Source: Torymus aiolomorphi
Taxonomy: Eukaryota > Arthropoda > Insecta > Hymenoptera > Torymidae
Length of the DNA: 64,000 nt
NCBI GenBank assembly: GCA_036365515.1
Contig: CM070877.1
Coordinates: 88,483,522 to 88,547,521 of the forward strand
Direction of reading: 5' to 3'
The translations under genes and the position numbers were made by a program. Position 1 is the first letter of the stretch. The number at the start of each line of letters is the position of its first letter. Shown here piece by piece: positions 25,075 through 36,730 of this stretch. The notes beneath the pieces were generated by a model. That model saw nothing but the letters and a program-made list of their open reading frames with translations, ran no database searches and was not told the DNA's origin.

Positions 25075-26912
25075 ATGTCGAGCAGCGAGAGAACTCCTGA
25101 AAGAAGCACTGAGGCTGGCGACGGACAAAGTAATTGTCTTTAATATATATAATTATATATAATTATTTTAATAAAATAAAAAAAAAATAAATAAAAGTCA
25201 TTCATTCAGTGTAACAAACACACATATACATACATATTTACATGAATAAAATTTTTTTAACAATATAGAAGTTCATTGTAAAATAAATAATAGAAATAGA
25301 ATTTAAACAATTAACTTAGAAATAATAGAATACAGATCTGTTCCTTTTTTCGAGCATGCAATAATTATTTATTGGCATGCAATTAAATAAATAGATGTAA
25401 TAAAAGAACAAATATTTACTAGAAAAAAAAATTGTTTACAATATAGATGCTAACTCCGTCCAAGCCAGCCCACACACGCCACCAGGCCCACTACCGAACA
25501 GGGTAAGAGGCCCTTACTTCTTTATGAGCCCGACGGAGAGGGCAAGAGTCGAGCTAGAGGAGTGGCTAAAAATAATTAGAAAAAACGCCTCCATTCAAAA
25601 TAAGATAATGGAGGATATGAAGATTATGCTCGAGGCCCAGCAGAAGCTGGCCGAAACATTCCTGGAAATCGAGAAAAACGCGGTTAGACGTCTAGAGGTA
25701 ATGCCCCCCTTACATAATTCTACCATTACAAATTTAGAAGCTAATACAAATTTAGAAAATGAAACAGATAATTCAGTGATCCAGCCAGGCATATTGGGCG
25801 CATTAAATCAAACTTTTAAAAATTTTAGCCAATCTTTAGAAGCAAAAAGTAGTAATGCAAAATTAAATATTAAAAGAAATTATAAACTCACAAAGACAGG
25901 AACCTTAAATGTCTGGATGGATTACTTGAAATCTGAATTAAGATCGAACGACCTGCTTGATATTATAGATGATACACTAACACACCCGCTTAATTTACAA
26001 ATGCATGATTTAGAAAAGAGAAAATCCTTAGTGAGGGATATAATTATAAACCATTTAGATGAGTACTATCACAAAAAGATTTTAAATATAAAAGATCCAA
26101 AAGAAATAATTAGTAAAATTAAACAATTTAGAAAAGTAGAGTCAAACGTAACAGCTTCCTCAGTCAGAGCACAGCTGTATCGCATCAAGATGAACAATAG
26201 AGAAAAAGTAAATGAATTTAGTGATAGATTTAATACTATCATAAGAGATTATGAAAGCTGCGATACGGACGTGCCACTGACGGAGGAAGAAAAGAAGTTA
26301 GCTTTTTATCATGCTGTCTCAAGCAACAACCCCGAACTAAGGTCAGCTTCTCTAATTAGACAAGATGAAAATAAAGAAATGACACTAGAAGAAATAAAAT
26401 CCTTCTTATTACAGTTAGAAGCAGAAAATAAAAATTTAGAAGACTCCAAGAAAGCAACAAAGGCGATAATAGCCCAGAGGCCAGAAGAGGGGCGCGCAGA
26501 GGGGCACAACAAGTGCTATAGATGCAACAGAACTGGCCATGTGTCCTCCGCATGCCAACTGGCGGAGTATGGGCTATGGTTTTGCTATGTATGCCAGGAC
26601 GAAAAGAGGCATAAGGAAACGGACTGTCCAACAAAGGGGCAGCCGCAACTCAGAACAGGTTCGTTAAAAACGATCAGAATAAAACTAACAATACACAAAA
26701 CAACACTACACAATACAGAGGGAATAGAAATTCTAGAGCAAGAGGTAATACTAACAGAGGTGGTGGAATTACAGGTAGAGGGGGTGGTAAAGGCATTTTT
26801 AGAGGTAGGGTGTTTAAAAGGAGGGCGAATCGGGGCGCACGAGGCGGATCGCAGACCGCCATTGCACAAGGAGCAAGAGCTCATATCGCAGGTATGGATA
26901 TTAGCAAATTAA
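25075..26912 (+). pseudogene. copia gag, with a probable internal intron
   Basis: Structural protein of the virus-like particle. The main frame 25524-26912 gives 462 residues and has a C-terminal nucleic-acid-binding part: a CCHC knuckle CYRCNRTGHVSSAC near residues 331-344 and a second Cys-rich stretch CYVCQDEKRHKETDC. After about 26650 the true frame shifts and continues as an RG- and GG-rich tail up to the protease. Upstream, an ATG at 25075 opens a 55-bp exon (MSSSERTPERS...) that ends in a donor at 25130. An AT-rich stretch follows, ending in an acceptor AG at 25445-25446. Joining 25129 to 25447 keeps the frame and runs open through 25 codons into the ATG at 25524. I infer a spliced N-terminus; a start at 25524 is the alternative. 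The frameshift means the copy is not functional. Confidence 0.8.
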
Positions 26913-27240
26913 ATACACCCACACAAACACAAATCACTTTTATCGCGGACTCAGGCGCTACCGATCACATTGTAAATAAAGGCATAATTTTAAGCGAGTT
27001 TAAGCAATGCACGGGAGAAGTAATTAGAAGCGCTAATAAAAATGACTGACACGGCTAATATTGTAATAGACGATAAAGGCAATTTAATTCTTAGATCGAA
27101 TAGAAATAGCGATAATAAAATAATTTTAAAGAATGTAATATCTGCAAAAGATACATCAGAAAATCTCATTTCCCTTAGGCTCTTTGCAGATGTAGGATTA
27201 GGTATTTATTTAGACGATGAAACGTTAAAAATTTTTAATA
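26810..27240 (+). pseudogene. copia aspartic protease
   Basis: FIADSGATDHIVN at about 26938-26976 is the retroviral-type aspartic protease signature (D-S-G-A). The enzyme cleaves the polyprotein. The downstream half, in a different frame (27042-27240, NLISLRLFADVGLGIYLDD), matches the C-terminal half of copia proteases with the conserved N-L-I/L-S box. A frameshift lies at about 27045. A further shift near 27235 joins to the integrase frame. No RNA signal for programmed shifting was seen; these look like decay. Confidence 0.8.
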
Positions 27241-28623
27241 TACAGGAGTAGAATATTTAACAGGGAAACGGATGCCGAGAAACAAAGTAACATTACTATT
27301 AAGAGTTTAGAACGGGAAAAATATTCATGCATGGCTAGATTAGTTACTTTGGACGACTTTTTACAACAATCTCAGACGGATGTCTTGAACATAGAGTTAG
27401 ATAAAAATATAGAAAAGAATTCAAAACAAATTAATAATAACACGTCTAAGATTGGGAGGGAGAATATAGAAAAACTCGTTCAAACATCTCAAAATGTCGA
27501 TAATTCCCAAAACATTAGTGATTTTGACTTAGATGAAAATAAATTAAATAGAAAAATTCATAATTTAGATAGTATGAATATTGCAGAATCCTTAGAAATT
27601 GCAAACCAGAATTTAAGAACCAAAGAAGATAATGTAAATAAACTAGACGATGACATGCTGTGGCATATAAAATTAGGCCACGCATCTCTTGGGTATCTTA
27701 AGCAATTGCAAAAAGTAGAGGAAAAATTAAAAGGAATTAAATTCGAAAAGTCAATATTGGATTGTGAGGTGTGTATCACGGCAAAGATGGAGAAAATGCC
27801 TTTCTCAGAAAATAGAACTAGAGTATCTAGGCCTTTAGAAATGATACATACCGACACAATGGGACCAATAAAGCCAGCTTCATTTCATGGAGGAAACAGA
27901 TTTATAATTGTGTTTTTAGATGATCATACAAGATTTGCACAAGCTTATTCTGTAAAACACAAAAATGAGGCTGGAGAATGTTTAGAAAGATTCCTAATAA
28001 CCACCAGAAATTTATTAGCAAAGAACGAAAAAGTCTGTTACATCAGAGCTGATAATGGCACGGAGTTCACTGGAGGAAAATTTCTAGAAGTTATGAAAAG
28101 AGAAAAGATAGAATTTAACGCAGCACCTCCACATACACCTGAACTCAACGGTACAGCTGAAAGATTTAACAAGACGATACAGGCAAAGATAAGATCATTG
28201 ATGTCTGATTCTGGCTTACCGGAGAGCATGTGGATATTGGCACTAGAAGCCGCGGTTCATGTTTACAACAGAACCCCACATAGATCGTTAAATTCTGAAA
28301 CGCCAATACAAATGCTGACTCCGAAAACCAAATGTCATTTAGATAGAATCAGAAGATTTGGATGTATAGCTTACGCTAAAATACCAATCAATGAAAGAAA
28401 GTTTTCAGAAAGAGCAATCAAAGCTATAATGGTTGGATACCCGACGACTGGTTATGTACTGTGGCATCCGCCAACTGGAAAGTTTCTCCAATCTAGACAC
28501 GTTAGATGTAACGAAAAATTAGTCTATAAAAACACACACTATGATAAATCAGAAGTGTGCAATAAAGTGGAAGAGACAGAAAATTCTGAGGAAAAAAAAA
28601 AGAAAAGGCACAAACAAATCTAG
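27241..28623 (+). pseudogene. copia integrase
   Basis: The frame is open from about 27241, with the first ATG at 27331 (430 residues). The gag-pre-integrase zinc domain is visible: H-x3-GH in WHIKLGHAS and a CEVC pair about 30 residues on. The catalytic core follows with HTDTMGPI (first Asp), IRADNGTEF (second Asp) and PELNGTAERFN (catalytic Glu), so D-D-35-E-type chemistry is conserved. It would insert the cDNA. The frame ends at 28623 just after a run of ten A at about 28590-28600. Another frame continues acidic linker sequence beyond, so slippage in the A run most simply explains the break. Confidence 0.9.
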
Positions 28624-28703
28624 ATGAAAATGAGCCTATAGAAGAAATTAATCAAATGGATAGTTCAGAGGAAAAACAACTATAAACAGAAAAACATACA
28701 ATA

Positions 28704-30622
28704 GTGATGCCAAAGAAAAGAAAAGCAGAAAGCAAAAATCCAGACAATCTAGATGTTAAGAAACGAAATCTACCTAGTAGAAATGCTAAAACTCTTGAAA
28801 ATAGAGAAAAATACATGGCAACTAGAAGAATACAAAAAGAAAAATTACTAGAAAACACAAGTTTCACAATAACCAGAGAAGACTCTGAAACAAGATGCAA
28901 CCTAAATAATTTAGATGACGAATTAGGACATGTATTATTAGCATCAATCAATAAAGATCCCACTTCGTTTCGTGAGGCTATGGAGGCCACAGATAAAATG
29001 AAATGGTTAGAAGCTATCAACGAAGAACTGAACTCGATGCTAGAAAATAATGTATGGCAAATCGTTGATACACCAAGCACAAATAAAGATGGCAAAAAGA
29101 TACACACCATTGACTCTAAGTGGGTATTTAAAAAGAAAACTGGAGAACATGGAGAAACAGTGTATAAAGGCAGACTCGTAATTAGAGGATTTAAAGATAT
29201 AAATGAATACGAGCTAAAAGAAACTTATGCCCCAGTTACCAGATTGGCAGAAATCAGAGCAGCGCTCGTGACTATTAATAAATATGAATTAGAAGTACAT
29301 CAATTGGATGTAAAAACAGCCTTTCTGAACGGGGTACTAGAAGAAGAAATTTACATGGAAATCCCCGATGGCTTAGAATGCGATCCAGAAATCAGAAAAA
29401 ACAAAGTATGTTTACTGCAGAAATCTCTGTATGGCTTGAGGGTAAGTCCAAAAAGATGGAATGTAAGGTTCTCAGAAAAGCGCTGAAGTTAGGACTTGAA
29501 AAAGACATCAACGAACCATGCCTGTTCACATGGAGAAAAGGAGGAAAATTAGTTCTGCTAATTTTGTATGTAGACGATATACTTCTGGCTGGTAACGACA
29601 AACAAAAATTAGACGAAGTCAAAATGAAACTAAGTCTTGCATTTAAAATGAAGGACTTAGACGAACCAGAAAATTTTCTTGGAATGAAAATTATTAGAGA
29701 TAAAGAAAATAAAATTTTGATGCTTAGACAAACTAAATATATTGAGAAAATTCTAGAACGTTTTAACATGAAAGACTGCAAGGCTCAAAGAACTCCAATG
29801 GTGACTAAACAAGTCAAAAATAGAGAGTTAAGAAATGAGAAAAACTTAGATGAATCAGATGACTTACTGCATAAAACCAAAGCACAATATAGAGAAGCTA
29901 TAGGGAGTTTTTTGTATTTAGCAGGTGCCACAAGACCTGATATAGCCTTTGCAGTGAATTATTTATCTAGACGACAATTAAATGCAACCGAAGATGATTG
30001 GAAAAACGTTAAACGTATATTTAGATATTTTAGAGGAACCTCAGATCTTGGATTGACATATAAAGCCAAAGACGAAACTCTAGAAGCAATGACAGACGCA
30101 AGCTTACGAGATTGGTCTGATCCATCCTCCACAAGTGGCTATATTGTGAAATTATTCGGTGATCCGATAATGTGGAGAAGCCACAAACAATCATATGTCA
30201 CTTTATCCACATGTCAAGCAGAATATCGTGCCATGAGTGAAGCTTGCCAAGAACTTGTTTCTTTACATAAAGCCATCAGAGATATTACAGGTAAAACGAT
30301 GTATCCTGTTACCATATGGTGTGATAACAAATCGGCCGGAGATTGTACTCAGAAAAACGGCAGTCACAAACTTAAGAATTTTAATGATACTTTGGAAGAA
30401 ATAAAAAATAACTTAGAGAACAGAGAAAAGACCGGTAGTAAAAGCCACATGGCTATTACTCATGGGGACTACATAAAATCTTGGGTGTTAGAAGGTAAAG
30501 TAATAGTTAGTTGGGTTTCCACTAAAGAAAATGAAGCCGATATAATGACGAAACCACTTACTTTTGATGCACACAAATACTTGAGTGATAAAATCTTAAA
30601 TTTAGATCGAAATAAAACTTAG
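28704..30622 (+). pseudogene. copia reverse transcriptase and RNase H
   Basis: Two overlapping frames (28704-29486 and 29378-30622) split by a frameshift near 29475. The first holds the RT start: WVFKKKTGEHGETVYKGRLV, the YAPVTRL box, and HQLDVKTAFLNG with the first catalytic Asp. The second holds the polymerase motif LYVDDILLAG (YVDD intact), GSFLYLAGATRPDIAFAV, and an RNase H domain with MTDAS, STCQAEYRAMSEA, CDNKSA and the terminal ENEADIMTKPL. Apart from the frameshift, the catalytic residues are kept, so decay may be fairly recent. An acidic, lysine-rich linker precedes RT. The stop at 30622 matches the usual end of copia pol. Confidence 0.92.
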
Positions 30623-30904
30623 AAAAACAACACCATACACAAACACACAAAATAAAGAAAATACTATCTTGATATAAATTTAGATGGTAACAGAAAACTT
30701 TTATTTTTCAGATACCACTCCACGAGTCCTCGATGGGGAAGTGAATATTTAAAGAGATTACAGTAGTTTTTTATTTCATTTAGATTGTTTTAGATGTTTG
30801 AATAAAGTTCTTTTTGTATTTCATTCCTTTTTTTTGTAATAAAACAATTTCAGAAATATACATATACCTAGAATTTATTTAATCCTTATGGTGTATGTGA
30901 TTAA

Positions 30905-30937
<33 letters not shown>

Positions 30938-32640
30938 CTAGGGGGTACCCCCTACTCGCTCCACTCGTCAACCCCCGACGTTGAATATCAACCATTTGAT
31001 TTGAAATTTCAAAGCATCCTACGAAAATTAATGTACTCATTAATATTTTATTTTATAAAAAATTATTATTATAAAATAAATTATTTGAATTAATTATTTT
31101 ATTTTATAAAAAAATTATTTTATTTACAAAATAGTGTTGTTAGTCAAAGAACTTAATTATAAAAGGAAACTTAAATTATGTAATAACATTTTTGGGACAT
31201 TATAAAACGCGGTGAAACATTAAACAATGTATAAACATTGTTAATTTAAAAATGAATGTGTTGTCTATCTTTTCCACGCTACCCAGGAGGTAGATAGAAA
31301 GGCGCATTTTTTTAGGGGTATCCTTTTCTATAATAATTCTACATACCAAGATGTCATAAAATTATTACAAAAAGGCCTCTCTCTGTCTCTCTCTCTCTCC
31401 CATAAGTAAATGGGAGAGATGCCAACATGATTAGCGCCCCAGTGATAGGCACGAGGTGAGAAGAGGGAAGCGAGGTCAAGGCCTCGCTCTCTGCAATCAG
31501 CTCGCCACGAGGTACCGTCTCTCGGCATCAGCTACTGCAATTTTCATCGGTCACACTCAACTTATATTCACTGGCTCTCTCAGGCAGCAGTGTCTCTCAC
31601 ACGGAACTTCTCACACGGCGGTGACGCCCATGCGGCATCTCCTCGCGTAGCAGTGCTGCTCGCCCGGCGTCTCATCACATGGCATTTCTCACCGGCTCAC
31701 TGCATCTAGTTGGCCATGAGGCGGCAGCGGCACCTGCTGCTTTCTCAACTATGGTTTTCAACTGGCTGCCCTCTTCGGCTGCTCGCATCCTCGCACTCAT
31801 CTCAACGGCTTCCTCACGTGATAATCTCAACTTACGGCTTTACTCACCTGTACATCATAGTTGCGGAGTCACCATCATAGGACCAACTCATAAGCGTAGG
31901 CGATTAATATAATCGCTACGTGCGAGAAGTGACTGTCAACACTGTACTCAAACGGCATCTTCTCACCGGCGCTCGATGCCTCTAGCGCACCACGATGCAA
32001 CATCTCACGCGGCTTCTGCTGCATTTTGGCGGCGGTTCTCAGCAAGGAAACTTCACTGGCTCTCCTCAAATGGATCTGCTTACTGGCCTTTCTCATCTGG
32101 CGCAACTCACCTGTTTCTGTGCATCGCAATCGGCTTTTTCTCACACCTTCCGGATTAATATAATCACTGCGAAGCCAGGTAACCTCTCACACACGCACAG
32201 CCATTTTGATACACGTAAGCAGAGATACAATGTGAATGTACTCTGCACATGCGATGTTCGGTAACAGATCAAGTTAATCAATAATATTAACTGTGATCAT
32301 TTTTGCAAGCAGTGCCTTCACTGGACGGGGATTTCTCAGCATAACTTAAGTTTCTCTGCAAAACTCATACACTCAAATTGTACTACTCACATACACTTAT
32401 ACAGAATTATGAAACAGGCATACACTCAACCAATTTATTGTAACAGTTACACACACATTTTGTTGAATTTTTATAATACGTTTTATCGAAATTTGTAATA
32501 GTAATTTATATTTTATAGTTATTGTGAATATATTATAGTTTTAATTTACCAAATTGTTTTGGCTCAATTTATTTTGTAAACACCCACAGCATGTCCTCAT
32601 TATAAATTATGGCATGCTCAAACATTATATATATATATAT
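30623..32640. other. Non-coding: copia 3' end, AT microsatellites, low-complexity C-rich stretch
   Basis: 30623-30900 is AT-rich with a possible polypurine tract near 30736. 30905-30940 is (TA)n followed by a perfect palindrome ggggtacccc. 31020-31200 is nearly pure A/T. A (CT)n run lies near 31377-31402. 31480-32310 is a GC-richer tract built from loosely repeated words around ctcac and cggc; ORFs there are spurious. 32625-32647 is (TA)n leading into the next transposon. Confidence 0.55.
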
Positions 32641-33422
32641 ATATATACCGGGTGTCCCATTTTAAAACCACCAGGCAAATATCTCGAAAACTAAGGGAGA
32701 TGGAAAAAAACTTTTAATATAAAAGTTGTAGGGTTCAGAGGGGCCCAACTGATCGTGACCTTGGTTATGACCTTGAGGTCAATGATCAAGGTCATTTGAA
32801 GGTCAAATCGATTTTTTCAAATGGGAACCCCCACTTTTGACCTCGTAAATGGAAAGAGCAGAAAATTTTACGTTCAGATATGTCCTTGAGTCAAGATCAT
32901 GGTCATGGTCATGGTCATGTTTAAAATCAAAATCAATCAACGCATCCAAACATTCCCATAATTACGCATACGAGTGTTAAATACAGAAGTTGTAGGGTTT
33001 GGAGCGGCCCAACTGATCGTGACCTTGGTTATGACCTTGAGGTCAATGATCAAGGTCATTTGAAGGTCAAATCGATTTTTTCAAATGGGAACCCCTATTT
33101 TTGACCTCGTAAATGGAAAGAGCGGAAAATTTTACTATTTTTACTATTATCAATATTTACCAGGGTTAACCACTTATATCAAATAATAACAAAAGTTAAT
33201 AAGTGTTGACCACCTGTATCCAATAGTGACCGGTAGTATTCAGCATTGATCGGTAATAGTCAATAATTATTACTGTGTACATCAAATTGTTTTCAAATTG
33301 AGCACACTTATATTGGCACAGAAAATTAAACTTTTTCGTTTTAAAATATTGTATAGTATAATAACATATTATTTCTTTTGTGGTGTGTTTTGATAAATAA
33401 TTGCATTTACAACTAAAAAAGA

Positions 33423-34490
33423 ATGCCTGACTATTCTGCTAATGAAATAGTTGACATTCTTCTTATTTTAGGAGAATGTCGACGAAACTATCGAGAGGCA
33501 AGCAGATTGTATCGTGCTCGGTTCCCTCAACGACAACATCCTGATCATACGGTAATATGTGACATTGAACTGCGTGGTCGACAAGGAAACTTCGTTCGAA
33601 GAAGGAGGACACTGAATGAACACGATTATGAAAATAATCCTCGCTTTCTTGCTGTTCTAGCCATGGTACATTTAAATGTTCATGTCAGTTTACGCGAAAT
33701 CGAGTTAACAATGGGTATTCCAAGATCTACGGCCAGTAGATATTTACGATATGCGCGTTACCATCCTTACCACATTACTCTAAATCAAGCTTTAACTGTG
33801 GAAGATTATCGACGGAGAATAACATTTTGCCAAAGGGCAACACAACAAATTACTGATGATGAAAATTTCTTTAACAATGTTCTTTTTAGCGACGAGGATA
33901 CATTTCAGAGTACTGGTATGTTGAATCGCTATAATTGCCACTGCTGGTCTCCTGTTTATCCTCATTGGATGCGAGAAGTTGATCATCAGCATCGCTGGAA
34001 TGTAACGGTATGGTGTGGTATTATTAACGGATGTCTGATTGGACCTTATTTTTTTAAAGGTCACGTAACTCAACATACTTATTTACAGTTGCTGAGAGAC
34101 GAGCTGCCACTCTTTCTAGAAAACGTTGATCTCCATACAAGGGCCAGTATGTGACTACAACAAGATGGTGCTCCTCCACATTATGCCAGAATTGTCAGAG
34201 ATTTTCTTAATGAAAGGTTTAACGGTCGATGGATTGGTAGAGGAGGTCCCGTAGCATGGCCACCAAGATCTCCAGATCTGACATCTCCAGATTTTTATAT
34301 ATGGGGCTTCCTAAAAAATACAGTCTACCGCAACAGGCCAACTACAAGAGATGACATGATTCAAAGGATTACACAAATCTGCTTAAGTATTCCACGTCAA
34401 GTATTATTAAATACTGTTAGAAACTTTAAAAGGAGAATAGAATGTTGTCAACAAGTAAATGGTGCAACTTTTGAGCATCTTCTTCAGTAA
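33423..34490 (+). pseudogene. Mariner-like transposase with one in-frame TGA
   Basis: 355 sense codons in one frame from the ATG at 33423 to TAA at 34488, a normal mariner length, broken only by TGA at 34152-34154. The N-terminal ~45 residues (YSANEIVDILLILGECRRNY) resemble the helix-turn-helix start of this transposase group. Catalytic motifs: LFSDEDTF (first Asp), LQQDGAPPHY (second Asp) right after the stop, and RSPDLTSPDFYIWG (third, Asp) with 36 residues between second and third. The enzyme would cut and paste the element at TA sites. The TGA sits where relatives usually have Trp in this box, so a single G-to-A change is the simple explanation. The following bases CTA make it a known leaky stop context. 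The intact remainder and similar TIRs point to a young copy. Confidence 0.9.
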
Positions 34491-34561
34491 ATGGTGACCG
34501 AAACACTTGGATCCTATGACTAAATACACATGAACGTGGAATTTTCCAATGAATTTTTAGC

Positions 34562-34895
34562 TGGCCTGATCATCCCCGACCTTGCCTTAACTGGCCGGGT
34601 CATCTCCGACCTTGCCTTAACTGACCGGGTCATCTCCGACCTTGCCTTAACTGGCCGGGTCATCTCCGACCTTGCCTTAACTGGCCGGGTCATCTCCGAC
34701 CTTGCCTTAACTGCCCGGGTTATCTCCGACCTTGCCTTAACTGGCCGGGTAATCTCCGACCTTGCCTTAGGTGACCGGGTCATCTCCGACTTTGCTCTTA
34801 ACTGGCCGGGTCATCTCCGACCTTGCCTTAACTGGCCAGGTAATCTCCGACCTTGCCTTAGGTGACCGGGTCATCTCCGACTTTGCTCTTAACTG
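34562..34895 (+). repeat. 30-bp minisatellite inside the mariner-like element
   Basis: About eleven units of ctggccgggtcatctccgac plus cttgccttaa. In frame it reads as a ten-residue repeat, SDLALTGRVI, over 34530-34865, but there is no reason to think it is translated. It begins about 70 bp after the transposase stop. Confidence 0.92.
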
Positions 34896-35703
34896 CACGG
34901 AAACTGACCATAACTTTGACCATGACCTTGAACCAAGGTCATATCAGAATTTTACGGTTTTTCTATTTACGAGGTCAAAAGTGAGGTTTGCCGTTAAACA
35001 AAATTGATTTAACCTTCAAACGACATCATCCTTGATCTCAAGTTCATGGTCAAGGTCACGATCAGTTGGGCCCCTCCAAACACTACAACTTCTGTATTTA
35101 ACACTCGTATGCGTAATTATGGGAATGTTTGGATGCGTTGATTGATTTTGACTTTAAACATGACCATGACCATGACCATGGCCTTGACTCAAGGACATAT
35201 CTAAACGTAAAATTTTCAGCTCTTTCCATTAAGAGGTCAAAAGTGGGGGTTCCCATTTGAAAAAATCGATTTGACCTTTAAATGACCTTGATCATTGACC
35301 TCAAGGTCATAACCAAGGTTACGATCAGTTGGACCCCTCTGTACCCTACAACTTTTGTATTTAACAATTTGTCTCGTATACCTAACTATGTGAATGTTTT
35401 GATGCGTTTATTGATTTTGATTTTAAACATGACCATGACCATGACCGTGACCATGGCCTTGACTCAAGGACATATCTGAACGTAAAATTTTGCGCTCTTT
35501 CCATTTACGAGGTCAAAAGTGGGGGTTCCCATTTGAAGAAATCGATTTGACCTTCAAATGACCTTGATCATTGACCTCAAGGTCATAACCAAGGTCACGA
35601 TCAGTTGGGCCCCTCTGAACCCTACAACTTTTGTATTAAAAGTTTTTTTCCATCTCCCTTCGTTTTCGAGATATTTGCCTGGTGGTTTTAAAATGGGACA
35701 CCC

Positions 35704-35705
<2 letters not shown>

Positions 35706-35794
<89 letters not shown>

Positions 35795-35803
35795 ATATAT
35801 ATA
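35706..35803. repeat. (TA)n microsatellite
   Basis: Nearly pure TA of ~95 bp between the mariner-like element and the gypsy-type LTR. It matches the shorter TA run on the other side of the mariner-like element, so that element probably landed inside a TA tract. Confidence 0.95.
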
Positions 35804-35804
35804 A

Positions 35805-36450
35805 TGTAACTGGATGGCTGGTGGGGGAAAATCCCAACAAGCCACAGGCCAGCGATGCCCTAGAACACGGTGCCGCGGGTGTCAGACTAAAATGACTTGC
35901 CCGGGGATCTGCACCTGGAATCCCGAAAACAACGCGAAAATCGCACGCGAACTTCGCTTTCCAACTAATTGGATCGCTGAGTGAAAAGCGCGTGCTCGAA
36001 GAGTAAAGCGTGCGGCCGCTACGCTCAGATATAAAAACGACCAGCGGAGTCGTTTTCCCGCGGAGGCGGCGGTATCCGGGAGAAGGACAGGTTGTAATGA
36101 ACAACGCGACTAGTAACTAGATATCACAGTATATTAAAACGACTAATAATTACATGCACAACGCAAGTGCTTATTAAAACAGTAAGTTAGTTCGCGCGCG
36201 ACAGTTAACATTCAAATGCGCGAACGATACGGCGCAAGGCGAAGCTGCTAATCTCGCGCGCGGTCTTAAAGTAGGGCGGGCTGACACACACCCGCACGCA
36301 CACGGCATAGAAAGTTTGCACGGGGCGATTTCCGTCCAAACCTTTACATTTAACGCGAGAGATGAGAGTATAGGACTTACTTTAAGAAGGAGCAACCAGT
36401 GCAATCGGCTCTCTCTCTCGCTCTCTCTCGCTCGCGCAGTCGTTGCGCTC

Positions 36451-36508
<58 letters not shown>

Positions 36509-36730
36509 CTGCTACTCGCTGAAACGGATCAGCAGGCCGGCGAGCTGCCGGATCATCGTTTGCTGTCTCGTGTGGCTCACGCGGCGCGGGATCGCCCTCT
36601 CTCTCTCTCTCCCTTACTCGCACGCTAGTCTGCGCCTCCACTTCACTAGCGGTAAATCTATATATATCTATGAAATGGACGGCGCGGACGCGGTAACTAT
36701 CCAGAGATACGGGGGAGATGTTCACGGAGA
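35805..36730 (+). repeat. gypsy 5' end: LTR, leader and first gag codons (present inverted at 44993-49912)
   Basis: Begins TGTAAC. Includes a long (CT)n at about 36452-36504. About 920 bp, ending just inside the gag ATG region at 36675-36730, match the reverse complement of 49912-49635 plus 45629-44993. The precise LTR end and primer site were not identified. Confidence 0.75.

Larger units (their letters stand above)
23777..30960 (+). mobile_element. Ty1/copia retrotransposon, degenerate
   Basis: Order LTR, primer site, leader, gag, protease, integrase, RT, RNase H. Integrase before RT is diagnostic of Ty1/copia. At least five frame breaks are seen (near 26650, 27045, 27235, 28600 and 29475), plus a stop near 28683. 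The 3' LTR was not identified. A ggggaag tract near 30736 could be the polypurine tract, with AT-rich DNA beyond it. Confidence 0.88.
32648..35705 (+). mobile_element. Mariner-like DNA transposon with long TIRs
   Basis: 3058 bp, with TIRs starting CCGGGTGTCCCATTTTAAAA and flanked by TA on both sides inside (TA)n DNA, as expected for TA target use. The outer ~110 bp of the two ends differ at only about two positions. Further in, blocks rich in the word aaggtca are repeated (near 32750 and 33010 on the left; near 35050, 35290 and 35560, inverted, on the right). A transposase gene occupies 33423-34490 and a 30-bp minisatellite 34562-34895. Confidence 0.92.

Noticed and set aside
31456..32264. 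ORFs in the C-rich stretch
   Set aside because: Low-complexity words, no domain, open frames on both strands.
36316..36628. Ser-Leu repeat proteins around the CT tract (also 45094-45395 and 23911-24129)
   Set aside because: Translation of (CT)n or (GA)n microsatellites.
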